A stretch of 64,000 nt of DNA from Rheinheimera sp. EpRS3 (lineage in GTDB: Bacteria; Pseudomonadota; Gammaproteobacteria; Enterobacterales; Alteromonadaceae). Below the pieces are notes generated by a model, which saw only the letters and a list, made by a program, of their open reading frames with translations, was not told the DNA's origin and did no database searches. Shown here piece by piece: positions 19,823-29,794 of the stretch. A program made the translations under genes and the position numbers. Within the stretch, counting starts at the first letter, position 1. Each line of letters starts with the position of its first letter. The DNA lies in NCBI RefSeq assembly GCF_001513785.1, contig NZ_LNQS01000013.1, positions 16,455 through 80,454 on the forward strand. The letters are read 5' to 3'.

Positions 19823-20398
19823 ATGAAACTATATGGTTCACAAACTTCACCTTATGTGCGGCGCATTCGCTTATTGCTGGCTACTACCGCGCATGAATTT
19901 ATTAACCTGAATATTTTTGCCGGTGAAGGGCGGCAAACACTGGCAGCCATTAACCCGGCCCTGCGTATTCCAATGCTGGACGATGCGGGCCAGGTTATTT
20001 TTGATTCAGGCGTGATCTATCGCTATCTGGCACCCAAGCTGGGTATAGCGCCGCTTAGCTGGTATCAGGAAAACCAGCTAACGGTGATTAATGCAGTAAG
20101 CGATTCTTTAGTAATGCTGCTGCAATGCAGCCGCAGCGGTTTTGACACCAATGACGATAAGCTGTTTTTTAATTTACAGCGTGAGCGGGTAGCCACCTCT
20201 TTGTATGTGTTGGAACAACAGGCTGACAATGGTGAGTTTGCTCAATGGGATTATGTCGCTATGGCGCTTTATAGTCTGGTAGACTGGACCTTGTTCCGTG
20301 AGCTGATGGAGTTTGATGATTATCCGGCACTGCTGGCATTTTTGGCGCAAAACAAAGCGCAGCCGGTGATTAAAGACAGCGATCCACGCCTGGGGTAA
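19823..20398 (+). CDS. Glutathione S-transferase family protein
   Basis: A 191-residue GST: an N-terminal thioredoxin-like domain (MKLYGSQTSPYVRRIRLLL with the Ser/Pro motif; PALRIPMLDD with cis-Pro; FDSGVIYRYL for the gamma-glutamyl site) and an all-helical C-terminal half. It likely uses glutathione for detoxification or as a small-molecule lyase. Translationally adjacent to the upstream DMT exporter; convergent with yaeQ, which ends 17 bases away. Confidence 0.85.
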   Translation: MKLYGSQTSPYVRRIRLLLATTAHEFINLNIFAGEGRQTLAAINPALRIPMLDDAGQVIFDSGVIYRYLAPKLGIAPLSWYQENQLTVINAVSDSLVMLLQCSRSGFDTNDDKLFFNLQRERVATSLYVLEQQADNGEFAQWDYVAMALYSLVDWTLFRELMEFDDYPALLAFLAQNKAQPVIKDSDPRLG

Positions 20399-20415
20399 GC
20401 AGGCGCAGGCCGGTA

Positions 20416-20964
20416 TTACTGTGCTGCTTTTAGCAGCACAGGTTCAATTAGTACACTTTGCTCTGCATCTGACAGCCAGATCTGGCCTTCGCTGATATTG
20501 CATTGCAGGTTCATATTACGGCTTACCAGTTTCGCCATCGCTTTTACCGATTCTTCGTTAATCTCCAGCACGGCCAGGTTTTGGTACCGCTCCAGCGGCT
20601 GCTGAATGTTTTTCCACCACACCGGCACACTGCGCCCGCCATAACAAAACAATTGCACCTGTTTAGCCCGTCCGGCGGCTTTACGCAGCCATTTTTCATC
20701 GCTTTGGCCAAATTCTACCCACAGGTTAATCTCACCACTGAGGGTTTTGTCCCATAGCTCCGGTTCATCGTCTTCTGCACTTAAGCCTTTGGTAAAAGCC
20801 AGTGTTTCGCTGGCATTGATAACAAAAGCTAACAGACGCACCATCATGCGCTCGTCATTTTCTGATGGATGCTGCGCCAGTGTCAGGCTGTGATCCTGAT
20901 AATAATGCCGGTCCATATCTGCAATTTGCAGCTGAACCTTAAACACGGTGGCTTTTAGTGCCAT
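20416..20964 (-). CDS. yaeQ: YaeQ family protein
   Basis: A 182-residue YaeQ homologue (PD-(D/E)XK nuclease-like fold, function uncertain). The E. coli pattern is preserved: MALKAT at the start, LTLAQHPSENDERMMVRLLAF, then WVEFGQSDEKWLRKA and IWLSD near the end. The start at 20964 matches E. coli; an in-frame ATG 20 codons upstream would add a hydrophobic stretch not found in the family and is rejected. The E. coli protein was linked to RfaH suppression, as I recall, but the activity is not established. Confidence 0.88.
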   Translation of the reverse strand: MALKATVFKVQLQIADMDRHYYQDHSLTLAQHPSENDERMMVRLLAFVINASETLAFTKGLSAEDDEPELWDKTLSGEINLWVEFGQSDEKWLRKAAGRAKQVQLFCYGGRSVPVWWKNIQQPLERYQNLAVLEINEESVKAMAKLVSRNMNLQCNISEGQIWLSDAEQSVLIEPVLLKAAQ

Positions 20965-21133
20965 AAGCAAACTCACTAACAATATAAAGGCGGCGAGTGT
21001 AACGCGAACCGCGGTTTTGCTCAATTTAGCTGTTTGCTCAATTTAACTGTTTGCTGCGGTTGCATCTGCCGCGGCCGGAAAAACTGCGCTATGCTGTGGC
21101 CCATAATAGCTAAACGACTGAGTTAAATCGAAA

Positions 21134-22414
21134 GTGTCTGAATTTGATATTGATATGGTGCAAAACTTTTTAATCGCCTTGTTGCTGGGAGCTTTAGTTG
21201 GCATTGAACGGGAAAAACACCGCCGTGACGAGCATCCTGGTGGTTTTGGCGGCTTACGTACATATATTTTATTTGCCCAGGCGGGCGCGGTATCGGCCTG
21301 GTTATCACTGCATCTGCAATCGCCCTGGTTATTTGTTATTACGGTGCTGGTGGTAGCACTGGCGGTACTCACAGCTTACATACTGGAAAACCGTCACAAC
21401 CCAACGGCGTTGGGGTTAACCAGCGAAATTAGCGCTATTACCGTGTGTTTACTCGGTGGCGCGGTCATGTTTGGCTACGCCGAGCTTGCCGTTATGCTGG
21501 GTATACTGACATCGGCCATTCTTACCTTTAAACGGCCGCTACACACTATGGTCAGTAAAATCGGCACCGAAGATTTATACGCCGGGGTAAAGCTGCTTAT
21601 TGCCAGTTTTATTGTGCTGCCATTACTACCTAACGAACCGATAGACCCCTGGCAGGCGCTTAACCCTTACCGGCTTTGGTTGCTGGTGATCCTGATTTCT
21701 TCTATGTCGCTGCTGGGTTATGTTGCCGTGCGCTGGCTTGGTGCGGCCCATGGCGCCGTGGTTACCGGTATCAGTGGTGGCCTGGCGTCATCTACGGCGG
21801 TTACCCTAAGTTTTGCCCGCAGCAGCAAATTTGAGCCCGATCCGTTAGCTGCCGATACTCAGGCCTGCGGGATATTACTGGCCTGGCTGGTAATGTTTAT
21901 CCGTGTGCTGGTAACAGTAAGTATTGTGTATAAACCTTTGCTGGCGCATTTATGGCTGCCGTTTAGCGTGATGGCAGTGGCTACCGCTATTATGGCTGCC
22001 ATTTACTATCACCTTGGCCGCAAACGCTACCAGGCGCCGCAGCAAAGCACCGTTAAAGTGACTAACCCTTTTAGCCTGATTGCCGCAATGAAGTTTGGTG
22101 CGCTATTCGCTGTTATTTTGCTGCTGGTAAAGCTTACCGAGCAATACGCTGCCACTGAAGGTTTATATTTGCTGGCCGCTGTGGCTGGTTTAACCGATGT
22201 GGATGCCATAACTTTGTCGATGGCAGATTACGCCCGGCGTATACCAGACGGCATAGCACTGGCTGCAGGTGCGGTTACCGTAGCGGCACTGAGTAATACC
22301 GTTGTTAAATGCGCCCTGGTATTTATATTGGGGGGCAGGGCGCTGGCGAATAAGTTGTTAGCTGCCACGCTGGTAATACTGGCATTGGGGCTGGCAGTGT
22401 TGTTTTTTGTTTAA
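21134..22414 (+). CDS. MgtC/SapB-DUF4010 membrane protein
   Basis: A 426-residue inner-membrane protein. The N-terminal part is the MgtC/SapB unit (FLIALLLGALVGIEREKHRR, then GGLRTYILFA), followed by a DUF4010 half with GISGGLASSTAVTLSFAR and the final DVDAITLSMADYAR segment. About twelve membrane helices are visible. It starts with GTG at 21134. The family is widespread and functionally unassigned; a role in ion homeostasis is only suggested by the MgtC name. Confidence 0.85.
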   Translation: MSEFDIDMVQNFLIALLLGALVGIEREKHRRDEHPGGFGGLRTYILFAQAGAVSAWLSLHLQSPWLFVITVLVVALAVLTAYILENRHNPTALGLTSEISAITVCLLGGAVMFGYAELAVMLGILTSAILTFKRPLHTMVSKIGTEDLYAGVKLLIASFIVLPLLPNEPIDPWQALNPYRLWLLVILISSMSLLGYVAVRWLGAAHGAVVTGISGGLASSTAVTLSFARSSKFEPDPLAADTQACGILLAWLVMFIRVLVTVSIVYKPLLAHLWLPFSVMAVATAIMAAIYYHLGRKRYQAPQQSTVKVTNPFSLIAAMKFGALFAVILLLVKLTEQYAATEGLYLLAAVAGLTDVDAITLSMADYARRIPDGIALAAGAVTVAALSNTVVKCALVFILGGRALANKLLAATLVILALGLAVLFFV

Positions 22415-22511
22415 AGCTAGGCTTTCGTTTAAGCAGTGCGACACAAACCTTCAGGCTGGATTAAGCCTTAGCCTGTTCAGATGGCGTGATAACTTTAATT
22501 CCGGAGATAGT

Positions 22512-23081
22512 ATGATTAAGCGAAATAGCGTTGCCGGTTTGGCATTGCTTAGCCTGTTTGCAGTGCGTGCAATGGCGGCAACGGTGCTGACAGATGCCAA
22601 CCTGGACCAGTTTGAAGCCATGTTGCCCAAGTTGCAGCAGTTAGAGCAAAGGCCGCAGAACAAGCAGTTTAATTTGCAGCAACACTGTGACTGGCCTCGC
22701 CACTACCGCGAAATTAGCGCCCAGGAAAAAGACTCAGCTTATCAGACACAAATTGAACAACTGGCAAAAGAGCATGGTTTTACGCCGGTACAATTGGTTG
22801 AGTTAAGCGCCAAAGTCACCTGGCCGGTGCTGGACAGTGTGCAGCCAATGCTGGAGGTATCGCGCCAGGCATTAATGTTTTTACCGGCAGCGCAGCGGCA
22901 AAAAACGGAAAAAACCATTCAACAGGGCCAGCAGTATTACCAAACGCTAACCGGCTGTTTAACCGCAGACGATAAAACCGCACTGGCTAAACACCATGAT
23001 CGCATTATGCAAATGGCCAAACGGCTTGGCGGTGTAGAGCAAATATTGCCGCCCGGCATGGCAGCACAAAATAAGTTTTAA
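22512..23081 (+). CDS. Exported protein of unknown function
   Basis: A 189-residue protein with a clear signal peptide (cleavage after VRAMA, about residue 22) and a mostly helical, glutamine-rich mature part. Two cysteines (QQHCDWP and LTGCLTA) could form a disulfide. CCGGAGATAGT lies before the ATG at 22512; a longer frame from 22407 overlaps the preceding gene and lacks a ribosome site. I do not recognise the family. Confidence 0.72.
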   Translation: MIKRNSVAGLALLSLFAVRAMAATVLTDANLDQFEAMLPKLQQLEQRPQNKQFNLQQHCDWPRHYREISAQEKDSAYQTQIEQLAKEHGFTPVQLVELSAKVTWPVLDSVQPMLEVSRQALMFLPAAQRQKTEKTIQQGQQYYQTLTGCLTADDKTALAKHHDRIMQMAKRLGGVEQILPPGMAAQNKF

Positions 23082-23208
23082 CGCTGGTTGATCTATAGGT
23101 ATTTGGGTACAGTAATGCTGTTATCAACACAATAAGTGTTATATCCGGGTTATTGTCGCAGCTTAGTCGCTACCCAATCGCTATTTAGTCGCAACCTAAG
23201 GTTTTCAG

Positions 23209-23961
23209 ATGAAATTGAGTCATTATGTTTTAGCCAGTGTTATCAGTACCGGCATGGTGTGTGGTACTGCAATGGCACAAAGTGGGGCACCACAAGGTTT
23301 TTCCTATGGTGTGGGTGTCGGGGTTAATCAGGAAATATATCAGGGCTACAGCAACCGCACTATCCCGTTACCGATCATTGGTTATCAGGGCGACAGGCTG
23401 ACGGTATACGGGCCTTTTGTCAGCTATAAACTGCTGGATCTGGGTAATATCAGTTTTAGCGCCAAGCTGGCCCCGCGGTTTGCCGGTTTTGATGAATCTG
23501 ACAGTGCGGTGTTTAGCGGCATGGCCAAGCGTAAAGATTCAATTGATGGCGGTATTGGCATGCAGCTGCGCCAGGATAGCTGGAAGTTTGAAGCCCAAAC
23601 CGTATTTGATTTGTTAGGCAACTCTAACGGCCAGGAATCAAAGGTATCAGTGGGCTACAGTTACCGTGCCGGGCCAGTCATTATTGAGCCTCAATTTGGT
23701 GTCAGTTATTCCGATGGCAAACTGGTCGATTACTACTACGGCGTACGCCCGGATGAAGCTACAGCACAGCGCCCGGCTTATAAAGCCGATGGGGCCGTTA
23801 ATTATAATGCCGGTGTTTCTGTCAGTACGGCGTTGTTTTTTGGTGGTATGACAAGGCTTGGTGTAGAGCATCACTGGTATGGCAGCAGCATCAGTGACAG
23901 CCCGTTAACAGATCGTGATACCGGGCTGTCGGCGTTTTTATCCTGGTCGCGGCTGTTTTAA
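23209..23961 (+). CDS. MipA/OmpV family outer-membrane protein
   Basis: A 250-residue beta-barrel protein with a signal peptide (cleavage near residue 23, TAMAQ). It has the family traits: GVGVGVNQEIYQGYSNRTIPLP at the first strand, FSAKLAPRF, YSYRAGPVIIEPQFG, and a terminal SWSRLF with the Phe end expected for BAM recognition. MipA/OmpV proteins scaffold murein enzymes or act as porin-like proteins. It converges with the esterase gene; their stops are one base apart with no terminator between. Confidence 0.85.
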   Translation: MKLSHYVLASVISTGMVCGTAMAQSGAPQGFSYGVGVGVNQEIYQGYSNRTIPLPIIGYQGDRLTVYGPFVSYKLLDLGNISFSAKLAPRFAGFDESDSAVFSGMAKRKDSIDGGIGMQLRQDSWKFEAQTVFDLLGNSNGQESKVSVGYSYRAGPVIIEPQFGVSYSDGKLVDYYYGVRPDEATAQRPAYKADGAVNYNAGVSVSTALFFGGMTRLGVEHHWYGSSISDSPLTDRDTGLSAFLSWSRLF

Positions 23962-23962
23962 C

Positions 23963-24958
23963 TTAATCTGTTAAGGCCTGCACTAACTGGTGTATGGCCT
24001 TAAGTTGCATCCCTTCTTTGGTCGCATAATCTGCTCCGGTATAACCCCACCAATCCCAACAAGCATTAGGGTTAAACGGATTTATGCTGCTGGCAGTAGT
24101 TTGCGGGTATAACACCACGATATTATTGCTGTCGGCATAATTATTCAGCCCGCTGCCGCTGACATAGGCCTGGCCTACGCTGGCGGCATTTTGCTTACAA
24201 CCATGAAAACTAACATGTAACCGGCAACTTTCACCGCTGGCACAGCTTTGTGGTATGTACAAATAACCGGTTTCAGCTAAGGTGTCTTTGGCGGCAGCGG
24301 CCAACTGATGTTGGTTAAATGGCATTAACTGGCCGCTACTGGTAGCCGTTTTAGTTTTAACGCTGCCCAATAAGTGCTTAAGCAGCTCGCCTGCGGCATC
24401 ATAATTACAGCTAGCCAGAAAGGGCGTCTCAGAGACATCGCAACTACCCAAAGCAGTATTGTCTGTCGGAAAGGTATGGCTAAAAGCTTTATCCGTTATC
24501 AGCGCAATATTGCCGGCATCCACCCATTGCTGGTACTGCTGGTTAAGTACGCCAGCAAGGCCCGGATATACGGTGGTGTCTTTACTGCCGTGAAAAATCC
24601 ATACTTTGTCATCTTTAAGTGCTGTAACCGGCGCCAGCTTGCCAGCGGTGCGCTGTGCGGTTAAATATTGGTTTATTGCGCTCATGTCTGGCGAGCTGCT
24701 GGCTTTATTAAAGCAATGTTCCAGTGCCAGGCCTAAACTGTTTTGCGCACAATACACCGGCCCACCGGCCAGCATGGCTACGCCGCTAACCTGTTCGGCA
24801 AAGGCGAGATGGTACTGGCCAGCCATATAAGCGCCGCTGGATAAACCCGACAAGGTGATCTGCTCTGCCAGCTGCAGTTTGGGCAATGCTTGCTGTGCTG
24901 CCAGCGGTAAGGTAACAGCAGATAACAGAGTAAAACTCGACAGCTTAAGTTTGTGCAT
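23963..24958 (-). CDS. PHB-depolymerase-like secreted esterase
   Basis: A 331-residue exported alpha/beta hydrolase. Signal peptide to about residue 22; lipase box GLSSG with Ser40 right after the mature start; HVSFHGCKQ, the oxyanion or His segment of PHB-depolymerase type; CWDWWGY near the C-terminus as in short-chain-length PHB depolymerases. Many cysteines fit a periplasmic or extracellular enzyme. The start at 24958 has GGAG five bases upstream; the frame from 25003 does not. Substrate could be PHB oligomers or other esters. It follows ggt on the same strand, past a structured spacer. Confidence 0.83.
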   Translation of the reverse strand: MHKLKLSSFTLLSAVTLPLAAQQALPKLQLAEQITLSGLSSGAYMAGQYHLAFAEQVSGVAMLAGGPVYCAQNSLGLALEHCFNKASSSPDMSAINQYLTAQRTAGKLAPVTALKDDKVWIFHGSKDTTVYPGLAGVLNQQYQQWVDAGNIALITDKAFSHTFPTDNTALGSCDVSETPFLASCNYDAAGELLKHLLGSVKTKTATSSGQLMPFNQHQLAAAAKDTLAETGYLYIPQSCASGESCRLHVSFHGCKQNAASVGQAYVSGSGLNNYADSNNIVVLYPQTTASSINPFNPNACWDWWGYTGADYATKEGMQLKAIHQLVQALTD

Positions 24959-25020
24959 AAAGGCTCCGGCAATGGCGGGGTAATTTACTACTGAATTTTG
25001 CATAAAAGTGACCCGGCAAC

Positions 25021-25079
25021 AATAAGGCTTTAGTACAGCACTAAAGCCAAAGTAAAAAAAGTAAAGCTAAAGCCTTATT
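25021..25079 (-). promoter_or_regulatory. Two mutually exclusive hairpins between ggt and the esterase gene
   Basis: GGCTTTAGT (25026-25034) pairs with ACTAAAGCC (25040-25048), and on the minus strand this hairpin is followed by TTATTG. A third arm, CTAAAGCCTTATT (25067-25079), is the exact complement of AATAAGGCTTTAG (25021-25033). The left arm can therefore form a 9-bp or a 13-bp stem but not both. The short form may be the ggt terminator. Confidence 0.55.
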
Positions 25080-25093
25080 GCCAAACTGTGGTG

Positions 25094-26770
25094 TTAATGC
25101 AGGTTAATTACCTTAGCTACGCCACGCGAACGAGGATCGGCAGCAGCGGTGACTTTGCCATCAAATACCTGAATTGCCTGAATATCGCCAAGATTCCAGC
25201 CCTGGGTAACCAGCTGATAGCCTTTGGCTTTTAGCTCATCCTGAACGGCTGTACTAAGGGGCGCGTAAGGCTCCATAGTGATCTGATCTTTGGGCAGCAA
25301 CTGATGATGAAAACGTGGCGCGGCCACTGCTTCACTTAGCGGTAACTGGTAGTCATATAAATTCGTCATTACCTGAAAAATTGAGGTGAAAATGGTCGAG
25401 CCGCCCGGCGTGCCGATCACCAGCTCTATTTTGCCACCTTTTAACAGCAGACTGGGGGTCATCGACGACAACATACGCTTACCGGGCGCAATCGCATTGG
25501 CGTCGCTGCCCACCACGCCAAAAGCATTCGGTACCCCGGCTTTAGCAGAAAAGTCGTCCATTTCGTTATTCAGTAAAAAACCGGCGCCTTCTACTACTAC
25601 GCCGCTGCCAAAATCCAGGTTCAGGGTATAGGTGTTAGACACGGCATTACCGTCTTTATCCAGCACCGAAAAGTGCGTGGTATTGTAGCCTTCCAGCCCC
25701 GGTTTTACCGCCGCTGTGGCAGATATCGCTGCAGGGTTTATTTCAGCGGCGCGTTTATCTAAGTAAGCGCTGTCGAGTAACTGTTGCTGCGGTACTGTAG
25801 TAAAGTCTGGATCGCCCAGATAATCGGCGCGATCAGCAAACACGCGTTTTTCTATTTCAGCAATTAAATGCACATACTGGCTGCTGTTAAGTGCAACATT
25901 CTTAAAGTCTGCGCTGCGCCGCTGCTTTAACGCCAGCAACTGGCTAAGCGCGATACCGCCGGAGCTTGGTGGGGCTGCAGTGACCAGTTGGTAATCGCGC
26001 CAGGGGGTAATAACCGGCTCGCGCCAGCCGGCTTTATATGCAGCTAAGTCATCAAGAGTGATCAGGCCACCGCCGCGTTGCATTTGCGCTACCAGTAATT
26101 TAGCCGTTTCACCCTGATAAAAGTCGGCCGGGCCATGTTCAGCAATACGTTTAAGTGTGGTTGCAAGCTCGCTTTGGATAAAGTTTTCGTTGGGCTGCAT
26201 AGCGGCAAAGTAGCGGGCAAAATTGGTTTTGCCTTCCAACTGGCTAAGTAAATCAGCGCGATACTGATACTGGTTTTCTGCTACGGTAAAACCGCTTTGT
26301 GCATAGTAAATAGCCGGTTGTACCAGCTCTGCCCAGGGCAGGCTGCCAAAACGCTGGTGGGCCTGCCATAAGCCCATAACAGTACCCGGTACACCACTGG
26401 CTTTATGGCCAATTAAACTTAGGTTTTCAATAACCTGTTTTTCTTCATCCAGATACATATCGCGATGTGCAGCAGCAGGGGCTATTTCACGGTAATCGAG
26501 AAAATAGGCTTTACCGTCAAACCACAGTGTCATAAAGCCACCGCCGCCAATATTACCCGCCTCGGGGTAAGTTACTGCCAGTGTAAAGGCGGTAGCTACT
26601 GCAGCATCAACCGCATTGCCGCCTTTTTTTAATATTTGCTCTGCAACCAGGGCACCGTACTGATCCGGCGAAGCCACGGCAGCCTGGCCTTTAAGGCAAG
26701 CCTGCGCCGCGGGTGCAAGTACAGCCAGGCTGAACAATAAATAAAAGCTAACGCGATACAAAAACTGCAT
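25094..26770 (-). CDS. ggt: Gamma-glutamyltranspeptidase
   Basis: A 558-residue Ggt precursor, periplasmic, cleaving gamma-glutamyl bonds of glutathione and glutamine. Signal peptide of about 24 residues. The autocatalytic site is NTTHFSVLD with Thr364 as nucleophile after self-cleavage; substrate-binding RxxxR-like region, DLAAYKAGWREP, GSGVVVEGAGFLLNNEMDDFS and GTPGGSTIFTS are all family hallmarks. Length fits E. coli Ggt (580). Divergent from the chemoreceptor gene. Confidence 0.94.
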   Translation of the reverse strand: MQFLYRVSFYLLFSLAVLAPAAQACLKGQAAVASPDQYGALVAEQILKKGGNAVDAAVATAFTLAVTYPEAGNIGGGGFMTLWFDGKAYFLDYREIAPAAAHRDMYLDEEKQVIENLSLIGHKASGVPGTVMGLWQAHQRFGSLPWAELVQPAIYYAQSGFTVAENQYQYRADLLSQLEGKTNFARYFAAMQPNENFIQSELATTLKRIAEHGPADFYQGETAKLLVAQMQRGGGLITLDDLAAYKAGWREPVITPWRDYQLVTAAPPSSGGIALSQLLALKQRRSADFKNVALNSSQYVHLIAEIEKRVFADRADYLGDPDFTTVPQQQLLDSAYLDKRAAEINPAAISATAAVKPGLEGYNTTHFSVLDKDGNAVSNTYTLNLDFGSGVVVEGAGFLLNNEMDDFSAKAGVPNAFGVVGSDANAIAPGKRMLSSMTPSLLLKGGKIELVIGTPGGSTIFTSIFQVMTNLYDYQLPLSEAVAAPRFHHQLLPKDQITMEPYAPLSTAVQDELKAKGYQLVTQGWNLGDIQAIQVFDGKVTAAADPRSRGVAKVINLH

Positions 26771-26945
26771 AACACACCACTCCGGTAAGAACCAGTTATC
26801 AGTTCTAACGTGGTTATTTGTTAATTACAAGATGTGACAGCTTATAAAGCTCAGGCTATGCTGATAAAGTGAAAAAAGCTTTGACTCTGGCAGTGAAATT
26901 AACTGCTAAATCAGGAACATCGAAGTAGATAAAAAAGGATACATC

Positions 26946-28649
26946 ATGGGATTTTGGAAAACAGTCGGCGGGCGTTTGTTAAGCATTCCTTTACTGGCAT
27001 TGCTTGGTTTTGTGGTACTTGGCGCAGTGGCATTAAATGCACTGCAACACAGCCTGACAGAAGGCAGAGAAAACAGGGTAGTAGCCGTAATTGACAGTGC
27101 CCTTAGCCTGGTAAAGCATTATCAGGCGTTGGAGCAAAGCGGCAGCCTGAGTAAAGAGCAAGCACAGCAACAGGCCATGGCCGCCATTAAAGCCATACGT
27201 TACGATGGTACCGAATATATCTGGATTAACGACACCGGCCGGCCCATTCCCAAAATGATTATGCACCCGACAGTGCCAACCTTAGACGGCACCGTGCTGG
27301 ACAGGCCAAATTTTAATTATGCTACCTTAATGCGCAACCGCGATGGCAGCCAGCAGCAAACCTTAAATAATGCCAATCTGTTTGTCAGCTTTGTTGATGT
27401 TATTCAGCGCTATGGCGATGGTTTTGTTGAATATCAGTGGACAAAGCCATTAAAAGGCGGCGGGGTAACCGAAGAGCGCTATACCAAGCTGTCTTATGTG
27501 GCAAAAGACGATAACTGGGGCTGGGTACTGGGCTCAGGTATTTACATCGATGATGTAAAGGCTGCTTTTTGGGCCGTTGCGCTGCAAATCGGGGCGGTGG
27601 TGTTAATCGTTATTCTGTTAACAGTGGGCGTATCGTTGTTTATCCGCAGTTGGTTACTGCGCTCTCTCGGTGGTGAAGTGGCTGACACCAAGCTTTTGGT
27701 ACAGCAGGTTGCCGCAGGTGATTTCTCGGTACAGTTTGCTCTACGAAGTGGTGACAACGACAGCCTGCTGGCCGCCCTTAGCATTTTGGTTAATCAGCTG
27801 CGCAGTATTATCAGCCAGCAAATATCGATGGCCGAACAACTGGCGATGCAATCTGAAGCATTAGACGACAGCAGCCAGCAAACACAGCAAATTTTGCAAA
27901 ATGTAATGGATCAAACCGCGCAGGTTGCTACTGCGGTAAACGAAATGACTGCCACCTGTGAAGATATGGCCCGTAGCGCCACTACCGCCGCCAAAGCCGC
28001 CCGTGATGCTGACACCGAAACGCAAAACGGGGTAACCTCAGTTGGCCAAACCATTACCGCTATTGATGCGTTAAAGCTGAAGTTAGAGCAGGTATCTGAG
28101 GTAATTGCGCAGTTATCCAAGCGCGGTGAAGAGGTTGGGGCAGTAACCGATGTTATCGGTGCCATTGCTGAGCAAACCAACTTACTGGCACTAAACGCCG
28201 CCATTGAAGCTGCCCGCGCCGGTGAAATGGGCCGCGGTTTTGCCGTGGTAGCCGACGAAGTTCGCACCCTGGCCAGCCGCTCGCAGGCCTCTACGCAGGA
28301 TATCAACAAGCGTATTCAGGGTATTCAGCAAGATTCAGCCAACGCCGTGCAATCTATGGCACAAAGCAAAGCCGAAACCGAGCAAACAATAGTCTGCTCG
28401 CAGCAAGCCAATGAGGCGCTAAAACGTATTAATACCGCGGTATCCAGCATTACAGACGTTAACGATCAACTGGCCAGCGCTACCGAAGAGCTGGCAGTGG
28501 TGTCGGGCACCATCAATGAAAATATGGAGAATATCGCCACTGCAGTAGAAAGCACCACGGCAAAATCGACTGAGCTTTCAGTAGCCAGCCAGCAACTGCG
28601 AAAAATGGCCAGTGATATGAAAAAATCGCTGAGTGGTTTTAAACTCTAA
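26946..28649 (+). CDS. Methyl-accepting chemotaxis protein with single Cache domain
   Basis: A 567-residue chemoreceptor: helix 1 (about 13-32), a periplasmic sCache domain of about 170 residues ([15 protein letters not shown] and [17 protein letters not shown] are typical of Cache_2), helix 2 (about 205-230), HAMP, and a full methyl-accepting signalling domain with the hairpin tip [21 protein letters not shown]. No CheR-docking pentapeptide at the end. Such sCache domains commonly sense small carboxylic acids; ligand unknown. Strong ribosome site AAAAAGGA. A terminator follows. Confidence 0.93.
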   Translation: MGFWKTVGGRLLSIPLLALLGFVVLGAVALNALQHSLTEGRENRVVAVIDSALSLVKHYQALEQSGSLSKEQAQQQAMAAIKAIRYDGTEYIWINDTGRPIPKMIMHPTVPTLDGTVLDRPNFNYATLMRNRDGSQQQTLNNANLFVSFVDVIQRYGDGFVEYQWTKPLKGGGVTEERYTKLSYVAKDDNWGWVLGSGIYIDDVKAAFWAVALQIGAVVLIVILLTVGVSLFIRSWLLRSLGGEVADTKLLVQQVAAGDFSVQFALRSGDNDSLLAALSILVNQLRSIISQQISMAEQLAMQSEALDDSSQQTQQILQNVMDQTAQVATAVNEMTATCEDMARSATTAAKAARDADTETQNGVTSVGQTITAIDALKLKLEQVSEVIAQLSKRGEEVGAVTDVIGAIAEQTNLLALNAAIEAARAGEMGRGFAVVADEVRTLASRSQASTQDINKRIQGIQQDSANAVQSMAQSKAETEQTIVCSQQANEALKRINTAVSSITDVNDQLASATEELAVVSGTINENMENIATAVESTTAKSTELSVASQQLRKMASDMKKSLSGFKL

Positions 28650-28673
28650 ACCAATATAGGTAAGTGCAGAAAC

Positions 28674-28705
28674 AACCAAACCCCCGCAAAGCGGGGTTTG
28701 GTTTT
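28674..28705 (+). terminator. Intrinsic terminator after the chemoreceptor gene
   Basis: AACCAAACCCC-CGC (28674-28687, one bulged C) pairs with GCGGGGTTTGGTT (28691-28703) around loop AAA, ending in TTTT. Confidence 0.85.
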
Positions 28706-28719
28706 AAGGAATTAACAGC

Positions 28720-28731
28720 CGGTACGAGAGG
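28720..28731. repeat. Copy of the tRNA-Pro 3' end (left repeat)
   Basis: CGGTACGAGAGG here is repeated exactly at 29566-29577 inside the tRNA-Pro gene. Similarity extends outward: both copies are preceded by GGAATT and a terminator. The pair encloses one AT-rich gene. The right copy is part of the functional tRNA. Confidence 0.6.
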
Positions 28732-28739
28732 GAAGTTGT

Positions 28740-29447
28740 ATGAAACTGTCTAGCATCTTTGTTTATGTACTAACCATTTTATGGCTTGTTCTCGGTGGTT
28801 ATTATATTTATCACACTTGGCCAGCGGTGATGGAGCTGCAGCCAAATGAAATTGGCGATAGTTTGGCAGGTTTCTTTGCACCGTTGGCTTTTTTCTGGCT
28901 AGTAGCTGGTTACATACAGCAAGGGAAAGAGCTGCAGCAAAACACTGAAGCTCTTCGTTTACAGCATGAAGAGTTAAAAAATTCAGTGGAGCAACAAAAG
29001 ATTATCGCAAGCTCCGCTAAAGCTGAGATGGCATTACTGAGCGAAGATTATAGTGCGCAACGAAAAAAGGAATTAATCGCGGCACAGCCCAAGTTTGAAC
29101 TTGCTTACTTGTTTGATAGGGGCTCAGAAATAGGAGGTAGGAAAAAATGCTATAAAATTAAGCTGCTTAACATTGGGCATGCAGTTACAGATCTAAAACT
29201 TTACCACGTCAGGGAAAAAGGCTTATTGCAAGTATCTGATGATTTATTACTAGCTCAATTCCAAGTGTTTGAAACTGGTAAAAATTGGGAGAGGGAGTTT
29301 GATAAACCTATTTCAGAAACTGAATTCACGATATTAGCAACTTATAACGACGGGCTAAGAAACAGAGAAAGCACTAGTTTTCATATTGAGCCACATGATG
29401 ATAAATGGCGTGTAGTAATTGATGATAGTTTGAATTGTACTAGCTAA
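28740..29447 (+). CDS. Orphan membrane-anchored coiled-coil protein
   Basis: A 235-residue protein with two N-terminal membrane helices (about residues 5-25 and 42-60), a coiled coil (about 62-105, GKELQQNTEALRLQHEELK) and a soluble C-terminal domain of about 125 residues with a beta-rich look (KIKLLNIGHAVTDLKLYHV). I do not recognise a function. It is visibly AT-richer than its neighbours. The small-anchor plus coiled-coil layout is common among defence-island and prophage hypothetical proteins, but no catalytic motif is seen. It sits between two copies of the tRNA-Pro 3' sequence. Confidence 0.7.
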   Translation: MKLSSIFVYVLTILWLVLGGYYIYHTWPAVMELQPNEIGDSLAGFFAPLAFFWLVAGYIQQGKELQQNTEALRLQHEELKNSVEQQKIIASSAKAEMALLSEDYSAQRKKELIAAQPKFELAYLFDRGSEIGGRKKCYKIKLLNIGHAVTDLKLYHVREKGLLQVSDDLLLAQFQVFETGKNWEREFDKPISETEFTILATYNDGLRNRESTSFHIEPHDDKWRVVIDDSLNCTS

Positions 29448-29523
29448 ACTGCGAATCCTTTTCTGTCAAACCAAAATTAGGGCTGAATTGGGGGCTTAGC
29501 TTTTAGCTGAATTACAGATACAA

Positions 29524-29549
29524 AAAAACCTGTTAAAAAACAGGTTTTT
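29524..29549. terminator. Bidirectional terminator beside tRNA-Pro
   Basis: AAACCTGTT (29526-29534) and AACAGGTTT (29539-29547) close an AAAA loop, with A and T runs on each side. It can end the tRNA-Pro transcript on the minus strand and the orphan gene on the plus strand. Confidence 0.8.
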
Positions 29550-29561
29550 GTTGGAATTTAA

Positions 29562-29638
<77 letters not shown>

Positions 29639-29794
29639 ACTTAGCGCGTATCATAATGATTCCCCGCCAGAATGCAATGCTGTATCGCCTGACTGCAGCA
29701 ATTTTCGCCAGTTTAACAATAGCCTGCTGAGCAATTAAGTAACCATTCAGTCTTTACTGCTATTAGTTAGGTTGCACTAATGGAGGACAAATTA

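Noticed and set aside
26845..26867. Sigma-28-like promoter (TAAA ... GCTGATAA) before the chemoreceptor
   Set aside because: The spacing is 11 bases instead of about 15, so it does not fit the FliA consensus.
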